Assembly: GCA_029207755.1 (NCBI GenBank)
Contig: JARCOQ010000017.1
Location: 1,612,001-1,676,000 of the forward strand
Length of the DNA: 64,000 nucleotides
Direction of reading: 5' to 3'
From: Chamaea fasciata
Taxonomy: Eukaryota > Chordata > Aves > Passeriformes > Sylviidae
Made by a program: the position numbers and the translations under genes. This document shows, piece after piece, positions 25,395 to 36,040 of the stretch. Under the pieces are notes generated by a model. The model ran no database searches. It saw only the letters and a program-made list of their open reading frames with translations, and was not told where the DNA came from. Position 1 is the first letter of the stretch; each line of letters begins with the position of its first letter.

Positions 25395-26100
25395 AGGTGA
25401 CTGATTAATATTTTGACTATAATTCCTATAAATTCCCTGCTCTGTGCTCTGGCCTGGACTGTGTCCCTTGCAGGTCTCAGATGTGACAGCTGCTCTCCGC
25501 TGTCCTGGCACCATCTGCGTCTGGGCATCCAGAGTCTTGCAAAATTCAATGTCTCCTCCACCCCATCGCTTGGAAAAGACTTTACAAAGATGCCCACCCT
25601 TTCCAACCCTCTTTTTTTTTTAAACTCGTGGAGAAGTTTGGAGCATCTGCAGCCAGGGGGATCCCAGGAGTTCATTAGTGGCCCAGTTTCCCATGGCTCT
25701 GTGCCCACAGCACTTCTGCCTGAGCGGCCTCGACAGGCAGCCCTGTCCTCACACGGAGTTTTTAATAAGTGTCAGAAAACCTGAAGTCCCAACACATCCC
25801 TGAGGTTCCTTTTTGGCACCGTGAACCACCAGAGACGAAAGGATGAAATTGAAATGTCTGTCTCCAGAATAAACCAGGAAATCTCAGCTGGGCTGGGTGT
25901 GAGGGAATGAAGGGCTGAGGAGGATCAGGGTCAATCCCTTCCTGCTCCGACCCAGCCGGGCTCAGCTGGGAATCAGCTCTGACATCCACACGGGCTCTGG
26001 GGCTGCCTTTGGGATGAGCTGACCATGGAATTGGCTCTGGCTGGGCTGGGGGTGAAGGGACAGAGACTCTGCTGCTCCCGGCTGGAGGCACAGAGGAACC
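25395..26100. other. unique GC-moderate sequence, no gene seen
   Basis: Frames of up to 176 codons exist on the minus strand (25178-25708), but they partly overlap the CR1 and the 27-bp repeat and show no domain. Nothing else is recognised. Confidence 0.55.
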
Positions 26101-26558
26101 AGGGATCACCAGGGAGTCGGGAGAGAGGGATGGATCACCAGGGATTTGGGGATGGCTCACCGGGGATTTGGGGATGGCTCACCGGGGATTTGGGGATGGA
26201 TCACCAGGAATTCAGGAGTTTGAGGATGCATCACCAGGGATTTGGGAGCAATGGGTGGATCACCAGGGAGGATTTAGGAGCAAGGGATGGAACACCAGGG
26301 ATTCAGGAGCGAGAGATGGATCAACAGGGATTTGGGAGTGAGGGACAGATCACCAGGGATTTGGGGACGGATCACCAGGGATTCAGGAGCAATGAATGGA
26401 TCATGAGGAATTCAGGAGCAACGAATGGATCACCAGGAGTTCGGGAGCAGGGGATGGATCACCAGGAGTTCAGGAGCAGGGGATGGATCACCAGGGGTTC
26501 AGGAGCAGGGGATGGATCACAGGAATTTGGGGATGGATCAGCATGGATTCAGGAGCAC
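26101..26558. repeat. minisatellite with 21- and 29-bp units
   Basis: Repeats of the theme GGATCACCAGGGATT plus TGGGGAT or CAGGAGCA. Short units of about 21-22 bases (26150-26210) mix with longer ones. At 26425, 26454, 26483 and 26512 the unit is exactly 29 bases. Divergence is higher at the left end than at the right, as when an array expands at one side. A 229-codon plus-strand frame crosses it and translates to degenerate DHQGF-type repeats; this is a by-product of a stop-poor unit, not a gene. Confidence 0.92.
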
Positions 26559-27841
26559 TGCAGAGCCCCATTGTCACAGCCACACTGGGGAAGGAAAGGT
26601 GTTGATCCAGGTGCCAGGCTGGGAACTGGGCTGGGAGCTGCTGCCCCACCAGGACCCAGCAGAGCTCAGGATGCAGCCAATATTCCACATGACGAGTTTG
26701 TAGGGATGTTTTAGTGGAAAAAATTCCACTGTGGAATAAATGGAATGGAATAAATGAGGCTTTAATTATCTTTTGTTATTCCAGGGTAACCAGCTTGGCT
26801 CTTTTTACTAAAAATCAAATTACAAATGTACCAAGAAAGGCCCAAACCTGACCCTGTATTAGATATCATTGATGTAGTTACAAATTTATTCTCAATCTTT
26901 AATATTTATTACTTAGATACATAGAATATAAATGTTATTACTTAATATTTATGAATGCGGCTTTGGTAGTGAGGTTTTTTAATGTATATATTTTTAAAGA
27001 CTATCCTAGCTCAAAGTTTTTTAAATTTCTTTTTAAAATGAAATTCCCTCTGTCTTTGGGGAAACTAATGTGATAATTTTAAGGAAGGAATTTTCTGGGT
27101 TTTCTTTTTTTACTATTACACTTCACTGAAAAATTCGTATTTAGCTGTGACTTAAATCAACATTTCCTCAAATTGAAGAACCGATGCCAAAGTTATATGG
27201 TAGGTTATAATAGTTGTAATTTACATTAAAAAATCAGTTTATCACGAGTGTTCTTTCTAGCAAGGATTTCCAAACCCAGTGGCTAGGAAATGTTGTTGAT
27301 TTTCAGGCCAAATCCATCTAATTACACCAAAGGAAATCCGTGGAAGTGCCAGGGTTCACGGAGGAGATAATCAAATCACAAGCGTTCGGGATGAGGGAGA
27401 GGCTCCACGTGGAACTGCTGGAACAGCAACTTCACCACAGCCTCAGCAGCTGAAAGTTCCTTCAGAGATGTCACAGGTTTGCCAGTTCTGAAAGGGATAC
27501 AGAAATTAAACAAAACAGTCCCAAAAGGGGATGATTTCGGGTCTTCAAGACGCACAATTTTTTACACTTATATTAAGTTTTTTTGGAAAAACTTTATTTC
27601 CAAGTGCTCAGCACAAAGCTGGATCTATCCAGAGTTCAGCTCAGTGGGGCTAAAGGCAAACTAATAATTTAATTCCAGCAAATGTTAACGATCTCAAACG
27701 TATTTCTCCAGGTGTTTGTGCAGTAACTTCTACACTTATTTATGTGCAAGCAAAGAAGGGCTTTATTCTCAAAATCAGATCTTTACGACCAAAGGATCAT
27801 AAAGATCCTTATTGATTCCAAAGAGTTTTTGCTGATTCTTG
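26559..27841. other. AT-rich unique sequence, no gene seen
   Basis: 26740-27260 is strongly AT-rich with TTATT and TTTAAA runs. A GGAATAAAT-type doublet lies near 26733-26755. No transposon landmarks, no frame above about 65 codons, no RNA gene. Confidence 0.55.
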
Positions 27842-28364
27842 TGTTTGAAATAGAACGGATTTTTTCTTTCACCTTTGCGATGTTCTCCTTTTGCTGTAGA
27901 GTGTTAATTAACTAATTACAGTGAAAATTAATCCAACAGCAATTTTTTTAAGACCATGCAGGTGCTGCTGCCTGTTTCAGGAGAGACTTTTATTCAAAAT
28001 TTGCCCCAAATCTTAAAAGCTGGAGAAGAGAAACCATTGAATTTTTCTTAGAAGCTTTTTGGAAGTTATATTCATGTCAAGATTTAGCATTTCAGCGCTG
28101 CTTTTTCTAATGTTTGAAATAGAACAGATTTTCTTTCACCTTTGCATTGCTCTCCTTTTGTTGTAGAGTGTTAATTAACTAATTACAGTGAAAATTATTC
28201 CCACAGCAATTTTTTTAAGACCATGCAGGTGCTGCTGCCTGTTTCAGGAGAGAGTTTTGCCCCAAATCTTAAAAACTGGAGAAGAGAAGCCACTGAATTT
28301 TTCTTAGAAGCTATTTGGAAGTTATATTAATGTCAATATTGAGCATTTCAGTGCTGCTTTTTCC
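27842..28364. repeat. 269-bp tandem duplication, two copies
   Basis: Copy 1 is 27842-28110 and copy 2 is 28111-28364. Both begin TGTTTGAAATAGAAC and share GTTAATTAACTAATTACAGT, TTTTTTTAAGACCATGCAGG, GGTGCTGCTGCCTGTTTCAG and a final GCATTTCAG-GCTGCTTTTTC. They agree at most positions by eye. Copy 2 lacks about 12 bases near ATTCAAAAT. The unit is unique-looking, not a known transposon. The retained GTTAATTAAC/TAATTA cores suggest a duplicated regulatory-type sequence, which is inference. Confidence 0.93.
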
Positions 28365-30346
28365 TCTGGAAAGCATGGCAAAAATCCCTGTATCAGTTTT
28401 ATTTCAAGAAGAAATATTTAATTATTAAACTTCACGTCTTTTAAGCCGCAGCAAAACTGCCGTTCAAATTTGGGTGCTGAGAGGGAACGGTTTGAGGAGA
28501 TCTGATTCTGAGAGTTAAATTAGCATTTAGCACTTCCCCAAAACCATCTCCTCATCAAGAGTCTCTTGGGGGTCGCTCCAAACTGGGAACATTCCGATCC
28601 CTTTGGAAATTTGGGTCCATGGGGACTTGTACAGGAAAACGTGGCAGAGCAGGGATTTGCTTTCAAACCTCCTCTGGGCTTAGAGTACAGCCATTGACTC
28701 TGGGCCATCCCATAAAATACTGGTGCCGAATCAGGAAAGCAGAACCCAGATATCAGTTAAAATTCAACCCAACAAGGGATGTCGTGGTGAAATTGCCTTT
28801 TTTTTTTAACCTGTATGGGACCTTTTTCACCGAAATTCCACTGAAACACGTTCAGCCTTCCCCTCTCCCAGCAAAACCAACATTTTTGTTGCCATTTTCC
28901 ATGACAGATGGATTGGACGCAACAATTCCCATTTGGGATTGGGGAATGTTTATTTTATTTCTATCAATCATGAACTTAACGTTGAATGTTCCTCAGGCCC
29001 CTTACATCAACAGCACATGAACGCCTCTGACCAAAAAGCTGCCAGCAGTGCCACCAAGACTTTTCCCTCCTCTTTATCCTCTTTTTCCTCTTTATATTTA
29101 GCTCTGTTAAATCCTGGATCTATCAGCTGGGCTCAGCTTACAGGAACCTTGTTAAGCTCCGACTTGCCCCCTGGGTGTTTTAAACATTTATTTTCTGTGC
29201 TAAATCCTAAAGTTTGGATGCTGCAAGTGGTGGTTCACCGACTCCTCCTGTCCTGAAGATGATGAGAGCACAATCTGGGCCCCAACAGCTGCTTTGTGCA
29301 GCTGCAGAGAGCAGCCAGACCCCAGGAAAAGCCACCCTGGTGAGTGGGGTTGGAGTGGGTTCCATGTGGAGTGTTGTCAGTCCTTCCTTGTTGCTAAGGA
29401 AACTATTTCCTTGGTAGCTGCGTGCTTGCCACATCTCCTTGAATTGGTGTCAGTCTCCAGCAAGGAACAACGTGCTGGGGCTGCTGCAAGGAATAAAACA
29501 CCAAATGGGCTGGAAGTTTATTAAGGATTGGTTTGGGGAAAAACAAAAAAAAAACTCCGTCCCATCTGGAAATGCGGTTTGGTGGCTCACGGGAATGCTC
29601 TGGTTGTGCCAGAGTCAGGAGGTGGCAAAGAGTTAAAAGTATTTGTAGAATAAATAAAAATAAAAATAAAAAAAGAAATAAAAATAAATCAAAATTTTTT
29701 GTCTTCTAAAAACTTGAAATAATGTAAAATGTAAAATTCTTTTACAAAAATGCACTTTTTAGCTGTTGAAAAGCTCATGTGCTGCACTCAGTTGGCAGCA
29801 GTGTGGTTGGGGCACCATTCTTTGTTTCTTTGCAAACTTAAATGATATTTTTACCTTCTAATATTAATTATTTGGCAATTTACAACCTCAGAGTGGGCAA
29901 AGCACACTTAGAAAATCAGAAATGTAAAACACACCCTGCACTTTTGAGCACAATTACTGAAGACAGCTGGTAAGGAAATGATCAAGTCTATAATTTGTGG
30001 ATCCATTGCAGCTCCCTTCCTCTCTGCTCTCCAAGGATACTCAGATTAGCTTTGGGAAAGAACTTTCCTGGGCAGACTTTTTTTTGGAAGTGGGAGGTTT
30101 CAAATCCAGCACTTCAAAGGCTGCACCATCCAATACATTCTGTTAATTGCGGTATCCCCGTGCTGCAAACCAACCAAACCACGTCCGTGTGACAGGGAAA
30201 TAAACCCAGCCACAATGAGATCAAACTCCACCAGATGAACTACACCGAGGAAAACACTGTCACTGTTCCTCCAGCTGCTCTACAGATCCATAAAATCCCA
30301 AACCCCCCAAAAAACCTCACAGCTTCACTATTTGTGCTTTTCCCCA
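28365..30346. other. unique sequence, no gene seen
   Basis: Contains a T10 run near 28798, A9 near 29547 and an A/T-rich AAATAAAAATAAAAA patch at about 29650-29695. Frames of up to 133 codons have no recognisable domains. No transposon recognised. Confidence 0.55.
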
Positions 30347-30470
30347 GACACCCCCAAAAGTCATTGTTTTGACCCCCTCAAGGGGGGTCCAATACCCCAA
30401 AAAGTCATTGTTTTGTCCCCGTCAAGGAGGGTCAAATACCCCCAAAAGTCATTGTTTTGTCCCCCCCAGG
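30347..30470. repeat. 44-bp tandem repeat, about 2.7 copies
   Basis: AGTCATTGTTTTG recurs at 30359, 30403 and 30447, exactly 44 bases apart, with CCCCCAAAA before it and GTCAAGGNGGGTC-type sequence after it. Confidence 0.92.
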
Positions 30471-30903
30471 CTGTGAAGGAGGAAGCCACGAGGGGAAAAG
30501 GGCTGGGGCTCTCAGGGTGCAGATGAGGTGAAGAGCACCCAGCTGTTCCAATTTCCACTTGGCCAGAGCACCTCTGTCCTACGGGGACTCTGCTGCAGAG
30601 AATTGGGGTTAGGGGGAGCTTTGAGGGAGGGATTTAAAGCCCTAAACCAGCCCTGCTTCCTGCAGGAACTGCTCTGGGAACTTGTTCATGAAAAACGAGC
30701 TCGAGTGAACTTCTGTCACTCAGTTCAACAGAACAACAACCAAAACCAATTACAGTTCAACTCTTGCTAACTTGGGCTTTCAGCTCTTTTTCCTTTTTTT
30801 TCCCCCCAGTCGTGTTCTACCATCTGAAGCTGTCCCAAAGCCACTGACTTTTCCTGCAGCCTCAGGATGAGGGCAGGTTCATTCCACTTAAATAAAGGAA
30901 CCC

Positions 30904-30977
30904 TGATTTATTATCATTTATTATTATTTATTATTATTTATTATTATTTATTATTATTTATTATTATTTATTATTAG
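30904..30977. repeat. 10-bp TTATTATTTA tandem repeat
   Basis: About seven units of TTATTATTTA in exact 10-base register with one early C variant. Just past it is unique sequence, then a 42-T run. Confidence 0.93.
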
Positions 30978-31052
30978 GTGGGTTTAGGCACAGTTACTGC
31001 GTGTCTGTGCCTGCCTTGAGAAAAGTGAAATGCATTGTGCTCAAAGTGATGT

Positions 31053-31053
<1 letters not shown>

Positions 31054-31095
<42 letters not shown>
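31054..31095. repeat. poly-T run of 42
   Basis: The longest homopolymer in the window, followed 35 bases later by a second run of about 13 T. On the minus strand it is poly-A and could be the tail of a retroposed RNA, but the sequence upstream on that strand (31096-31145) is not a recognisable body, and no target duplication was found. Confidence 0.95.
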
Positions 31096-31513
31096 CCAGG
31101 TGCTTCTGTTTAATTTGTATTCTTGGTGTTTTTTTTTTTTTTGTGGATCATCCCTTCAAAACTGCTTCGCTCCAGAGGAGCAAACCCACCCCAGCCTCGC
31201 TTGTGCTAATTAAAGAGCCTGGTACTTAACACTGGAGATCAGAAATGCCATGAGATATGGGAAATAAAAAGTGTATCAGAGGACTTTAATGGGGACATCG
31301 AGGTTAATATCTGTCTACGCTCTTCCTGGAGAAACTGCAAGCGAGACAATTTATTGGATGGGACGCGGGTTTTTATGTTTAATTACCAAGCCGTGGTTTC
31401 CTCAGCAGCTCGGCTCTCCATCGCTGCCACCCCGAGAGGAGCAGCCAGAAATCCATCAGCTGGGACCTGGACCAGAGGGGACAGCGCTCAGCAGGGTCAC
31501 AGAGGGCTGGCAC
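31096..31513. other. unique sequence, no gene seen
   Basis: Short stretch between the T run and the family A LTR. No feature recognised. Confidence 0.5.
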
Positions 31514-32008
31514 TGATGCCTCAAGCTTTAGTATTTTCAGATTCTGTGCTGCTCAGGTGTAGTTCTGAGCCTCATATTAAGTGCTAGTAAGGTCTCTTCA
31601 CAGAGCAGGGACACAAAACAAATCCCTTTTTTGACAGAGACCAAGGACAACTCTCAGGCTCAACAGCACAAACAAGGGTGGGCTGGAGGGAGGGACAAGC
31701 AGGGTGGGACCTCACAGCCTGCAGCTGGAACTGGACAATTAAACCCCAAGATGCAAATGGACCAAACCACATAAAAATGTGAGACTTTGTGACCGGTTGT
31801 CCATTTTGTGACCATTTTTGGTCCGTTTAGGGTCCATTTTGTGACCATTTTGTGACCATTTTGGATCCATTTTGGGTCCGCCTTGGGTGTAGCCCTGGCC
31901 AGGCTCTTGTCCTGCCCAAGGTGGATCCTAAAGGCCTTTCAATACATCTCTACGTTATTCTCCAGCTCTGTCCAGCCTCCATTCCAGCTCAGCCCTCCCA
32001 AGGCATCA
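31514..32008 (+). mobile_element. solo LTR, family A
   Basis: Starts TGATGCCTCA and ends AGGCATCA, an inverted terminal pair typical of LTRs. Shares with 43513 and 50838, in order: GGGACACAAAACAAATCC, GGTGGGCTGGAGGGAGGGAC, TGCAAATGGACCAAA, several TTTTGTGACCA units, GGGTGTAGCCCTGGCCAGGC, and a CAATACATCTCTAC / TTATTCTCCAGCTCTGTCCA block. The AATAAA of its relatives is AATACA here. The flanks are GCAC and ACAC, a possible 4-bp target duplication with one mismatch. It is more diverged in its first 100 bases than the other two. No internal viral sequence adjoins it. Confidence 0.85.
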
Positions 32009-32184
32009 ACACCACAGACCCCAACAAAACCCCTTCAAACCCAACACAGCAAACTGCAGAACATTCACTGGGCCGCTCTGGAACAGCAACATTGGGATTA
32101 TTGTGAGATCAAACCACACAGAAGATCAGACAGGGAGAAATTGTCTCTTGGCACAGGTTCCCCCGACCATTTCTCCAGCAGAAG
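32009..32184. other. spacer between LTR and CpG-rich block
   Basis: Unique sequence with no recognised element. Confidence 0.5.
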
Positions 32185-32632
32185 TTTCCTGCGAGCTCCG
32201 GAACGAAAGCGCTGCAGAGTTGTCGCGGTGGCGTTGGATGTCATTGGCAGCTTCTCCTGGGTTATTGACACCGCCGCTCCCCTCCCGGCCCGTGGAGCCG
32301 CAGCCGGAGCCTCCCGAATTTGTCACTGTCACTTCCCCAGCGCTCGGCATTGTTCAGGAAATGAACGCTGCTCGGGAAATGTATGTGTAAAGCAAAACTG
32401 CCTGCGCCCAACTCCGCCGCGGCGGCGGGGCTGGGAGGCTGCTCCTCACCGAAACAGAGGTTTTATGTGTCCTATTATGTGCCCCAGCAAGAGCCATAAA
32501 TAATTGTGACAAGGGGCTTTTTTTAAATTTTTTTTTTTTGATTTTTTTTTTTTTTTTGGTGCTACATGTGAAAAGTCCTTGACTGCGCCTCCTGCTCGGG
32601 CTCCCCCCTCCCCTCTCGGCGCTACAGCTGCC
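32185..32632. promoter_or_regulatory. CpG-rich, CpG-island-like block (candidate promoter or regulatory element)
   Basis: The only dense CpG cluster in the window. About 27 CpG fall in roughly 270 bases (32187-32455), including GCCGCGGCGGCGGGG near 32416, and a second cluster lies at 32585-32625. Between them is AT-rich sequence with GCCATAAATAATTG (near 32493), a caudal/HOX-type core, and a long T tract. CpG islands usually mark promoters or unmethylated regulatory DNA. No frame here looks coding, so a non-coding RNA promoter or a developmental CpG element are the options. Strand unknown. Confidence 0.45.
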
Positions 32633-34689
32633 AAGCTGCATGATGATAGATGGCACTCCGCAGCAAATGACAGCCCGATAGATTTTTTAGTTTGTGCTTT
32701 AGAGAGAATCAGATATGCTGTATAAAGCAATAAAAAAAAAAAAAAAAGCACACTCGCAAGGTGGGTTTAAAAATAGCTGGCGCAGCAGGAGATGAGTTTG
32801 CTGTTTATCAAAAAAAAAGTTAAAGCTTCACATGCAAAGTCCAGGTGATGTGTTAATTCGTTTAAATCTTAGCCAGGAGCAATTTTCGTGGACAAACCTA
32901 TGAGGTGTAATTCTTTTTACCCTTCCATCTTTTAATATAGGTCACGCTGAAAGCCTGGTTATAAACTTCTCTGAGCCAGGGCAGCATCCAAATACAAGGG
33001 GGAATACACCTGATCCTTAAAACGAGATGAAGAAAATCCTGAGCCTGTGCAAGGTTCTGAATCAAACAAGGGATGTTGGAAAAGTTGGCTTTCAAATCAG
33101 ATCTGGGAACATGAGTCCAGGCTCCCTGAAAACTTTCAGTCCTCGAGCCCCTGAAGTCAGCAAGAGTCTTTACCATGAAATTTGATCAAGATTATTCGAG
33201 AACCAATGAAGAAAATGATTTTCATCCTTAAGAGATCGTGTCTGACAAAAAAAAAGAAAAACATATTTGGGCTTTTCGGTTGTATTATGTTCTCTCATAT
33301 GTTAAAATGTAGTAATTTGGGGGTGATATAGCAGCTGGCAACAGTGAAAGGGGGAATTCAGGTGTGCCAGAGCACTCGTGTCTGTGGAAGGTGCACTACA
33401 AAGGTACAGGGACCACAGACAGAAAAGCTACAAAAGGAAAAGGGTGAGAAAAAGGCGAGAAAACGCTGAGTAGAACTTCTGTTCTATTCACTGGTCAAAC
33501 CCGACAATTACAGATTCATACGGCAGCAGCTTTTCCTCATGCTTCATATTTTTCAGTAATTGCAGATGACGTCGTGAAGAACAGGATGTTCCCCTGAAAT
33601 GTACACCGAGCGCAGCTGAGATGTGCAAACTTGGAAGTTGTCCTGTCCTTTCCGCTGGATGTTAACTCGGCTTGTTTTCCTCTGCGCTTTCTATTGATCC
33701 GGATCCCGCGTAACAAATGGCCTGGCTTCCCAGCCACCTTGGAAATGTCATGCAGGAGTCAACAAAAATACTCGGTGGATGTTTTATAAAGAATTACAGC
33801 TGGCTCTGAATTACTCCGGCTTTCATCTCTGGGCCAGCCCAGCCTGGTTCTGCGGGTGTCGATGGATGAGCAGGAGGGCCAGGGAATGATTCAGTGAGCC
33901 AGTGAGTTTCCCAGTTCATGGACATGACAGCCTCAGACATACTTATTCACCCTGCCCGTGTCTCACACAGTGCACTTGAAGCCGCTCTGTAATTTAAGAG
34001 GGCTCAGTATATCAGATCTCAACTCTTTTTCCCCCCTGATTTCTGATGAATCATGTTGGGAGAGCTGCGGTTTCAGCGCTGGAGGATGTGACATAATGCA
34101 AAACAGCACAAGAAGTATATTAAAAAAATATGTCTGTCAGGCTTTATATGGCTGGAAGGGGATAATTTGAATTATATGCCCATAATTCAAATTTGGGGAT
34201 AATTCAACACCCAAACAGATACATTTCTAGCCGTACCCAGCCAACTGATATAATACTGCCTATTGTTTATTACTCACTTGTATGTTGTTACAGCCCCACC
34301 TCCCTCTGCTATGCTTAGGGGACAGTTTACATTTCCACAATAAAATCCATTTTCTGTAGGTTTATAACTCAGTTTACATTTCACAAGGCCTGGCGTATGA
34401 ATCTCACTTCGAGTCCTTTTGGTTTAACTAAAATTTCAAACCAGCTTATTTAAAAAAAAAAAAAAAAAAATTAATCAATGCACCAGAGAAGTACGTAATG
34501 CCATTTCCCAGCCCAAGGAGTTTGAGTAACTCCCAGCCATTCACTCGAAAAACGACCCATTAAAGTCCTTTTCTACAAGAACCTGATGGATTTAGGGCCA
34601 AATGGAACTACTTAAACAAGCAGATGTTGCAGCGCTGCTATTTTTAGAGATAAGGGAGCGCAGGAATAAAGCGCAGTGCCTGAGAGGAG
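32633..34689. other. unique sequence with conserved-looking parts, no gene seen
   Basis: 32640-32880 continues the CpG block with TGACAG and TAATTCG-type cores and a 17-A run at 32731-32747. 33930-34160 is repeat-poor and AT-rich and might be conserved non-coding sequence. A 21-A run lies near 34450-34470. Frames are short. Confidence 0.5.
34164..34193. repeat. perfect 12-bp inverted repeat (hairpin) with 6-base loop
   Basis: AATTTGAATTAT at 34164-34175, loop ATGCCC, then ATAATTCAAATT at 34182-34193. The arms are exact reverse complements. No T-run or gene follows it. Confidence 0.9.
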
Positions 34690-35012
34690 ACAGGGAGCAC
34701 CTCGGGCATGAGGTGACAGCAGCAATTCCCAGCCACCCTGTGCCCACCCGGTGGCAGGAGGGGTTTGTGGGACCGAATTCACCACCAACAGCACCCAGGG
34801 AGCTGTGCCAGGGGGAGCTGAGGTGGGATTTCAGGGAAAGGCTCTTCCCCAGAGGGTGCTGGGCACTGCCCAGGCTCCCCAGGGAACAAGCACTGCTGCA
34901 AATCTTCAACAGCTCCAGGAGAGTTTGGACCAGGGGTGGGATTTTGGGGTGTCTGGGCAGGGCCAGGAGCTGGGTTGATGATCCTTGTGGGACCTTCTGT
35001 GATTCTAAATTC
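34690..35012 (+). mobile_element. CR1 LINE 3' fragment, sense
   Basis: Shows GAGCTGTGCCAGGGGGAGCT, 'tttcagggaaaggctcttcc', the CCAGAGGGTGCTGGGCACTG block, AGGCTCCCCAGGGAAC, then TTGGGGTGTCTGGGCAGGGC and GATGATCCTTGTGGGACC with a TTCTGTGATTCT tail. These are CR1 3'-half landmarks in the correct order and orientation, ending in the typical 8-bp-type tail. The left limit is approximate. Two open frames of 150 and 222 codons across it are repeat by-products. Confidence 0.92.
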
Positions 35013-35740
35013 ACCAGCAGGTGGAACCTGCAGAGGAACAAAGGTCCCCGCTGATTTCCCTGTTGATGTCTCCTCCATCTGAGAAGCCTGGGCAGAGCTG
35101 TGGGATGTTGTTTGAAGGATAAACCCCTAAACACCCCCAAATCCCCATGAATATCCCTAAATCCCTGTCTCCCAGCCACCCCAGAGGGGCAGGGCTGGGC
35201 AGTGCCCTCTCTGCAGGCAGCTGGCTCATCCCACACATCCCTCCATCCTGGATTTCCCACAAACTCCTCATTCCCACCCCAATATTCTCCCCTCTCAGGT
35301 TACAGCACAATTAAGAGGACCTGTATTCACGCTTTATTTCCCTATCACTTTTCATTTTCCCAGGGTTCCTGCCTGAGGAGCACTGACAGAAGCTGCAGGA
35401 GTTGCCTGGGATCCCCTCACTGTGCCTCATTCAATGTTTGCCCACCAGAACCCACGAGCTCAAGGCTGAAGGGATGCTCCTGCTCAGAGGAAGGACTTCT
35501 CCCAGGTGCCCAAAGTTCTTTCACTTGCTGCAGTACCCTGAAATAACAAAACCTGCTCAGCCACAGAAGCAGAAAACACCAGAAGTGTCTCTTCACCCTT
35601 TCTGCCCGTGCCCAGGAGCTGTCACAGCATCAGCTGTGGAGTTATGGGGGTTAAAGTGGGGAAACAAAAGGCTTTTTGACCCCACTGGAGTGTCAGATCT
35701 AGTGCACACATGAGAAATTGTGAAAGTTGGGTTTGGGAGT
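35013..35740. other. unique sequence, no gene seen
   Basis: No frame with a recognisable domain. GC-moderate. Nothing else was identified. Confidence 0.55.
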
Positions 35741-36040
35741 GAGCTTGGATGCGGGTTTGGGAACTTGGATGCAGGTTTGTGAGTTTGGATGTGGGTGTGT
35801 GAGTTTGGAGGCAGGTTTGTGAGTTTGGATGTGGGTTCGTGAGTTTGGATGCAGGTTTGTGAGTTTGGATGTGGGTTTGTGAGTTGGGATGTGGGTGTGT
35901 GAGTATGGATGTGGGTGTGTGAGTTTGGAGGCAGGTTTGTGAGTTTGGATGTGGGTTCGTGAGTTTGGATGTGGGTGTGTGAGTTTGGATGTGGGTTTGT
36001 GAGTTTGGAGGCAGGTTTGTGAGTTTGGATGTGGGTTTGG
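35741..36040. repeat. 20-bp minisatellite, 15 units in exact register
   Basis: Fifteen consecutive 20-base units of the form GAGTTTGGATGTGGGTTTGT, with no indels. Variants alternate between GATGTGGG, GATGCAGG and GAGGCAGG cores. A three-unit block (GTGGGTGTGT, then GAGGCAGG, then GTGGGTTCGT) occurs at 35781-35840 and again at 35901-35960, so there is a higher-order 120-base period. The minus strand has no stop in any frame over the array, giving three overlapping frames of 166-177 codons with degenerate histidine-, proline- and threonine-rich repeats; these are not genes. Confidence 0.96.

Noticed and set aside
26025..26714. 229-codon plus-strand open frame with DHQGF-type repeats
   Set aside because: Product of the minisatellite. 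The units differ in length, so the peptide register slips, and there is no selection on frame.
30782..30810. Polypyrimidine tract followed by CAG, resembling a splice acceptor
   Set aside because: No matching donor, no coding continuation and no partner exon; such tracts are common in T-rich DNA.
31883..32503. 206-codon plus-strand open frame
   Set aside because: Starts in an LTR and runs into the CpG block. GC-rich sequence has few stops, so length is not evidence.
34592..35260. 222-codon minus-strand open frame, the second longest non-gap frame after that at 26025
   Set aside because: Lies largely on a CR1 fragment in the antisense direction. The translation has no CR1 or host protein features.
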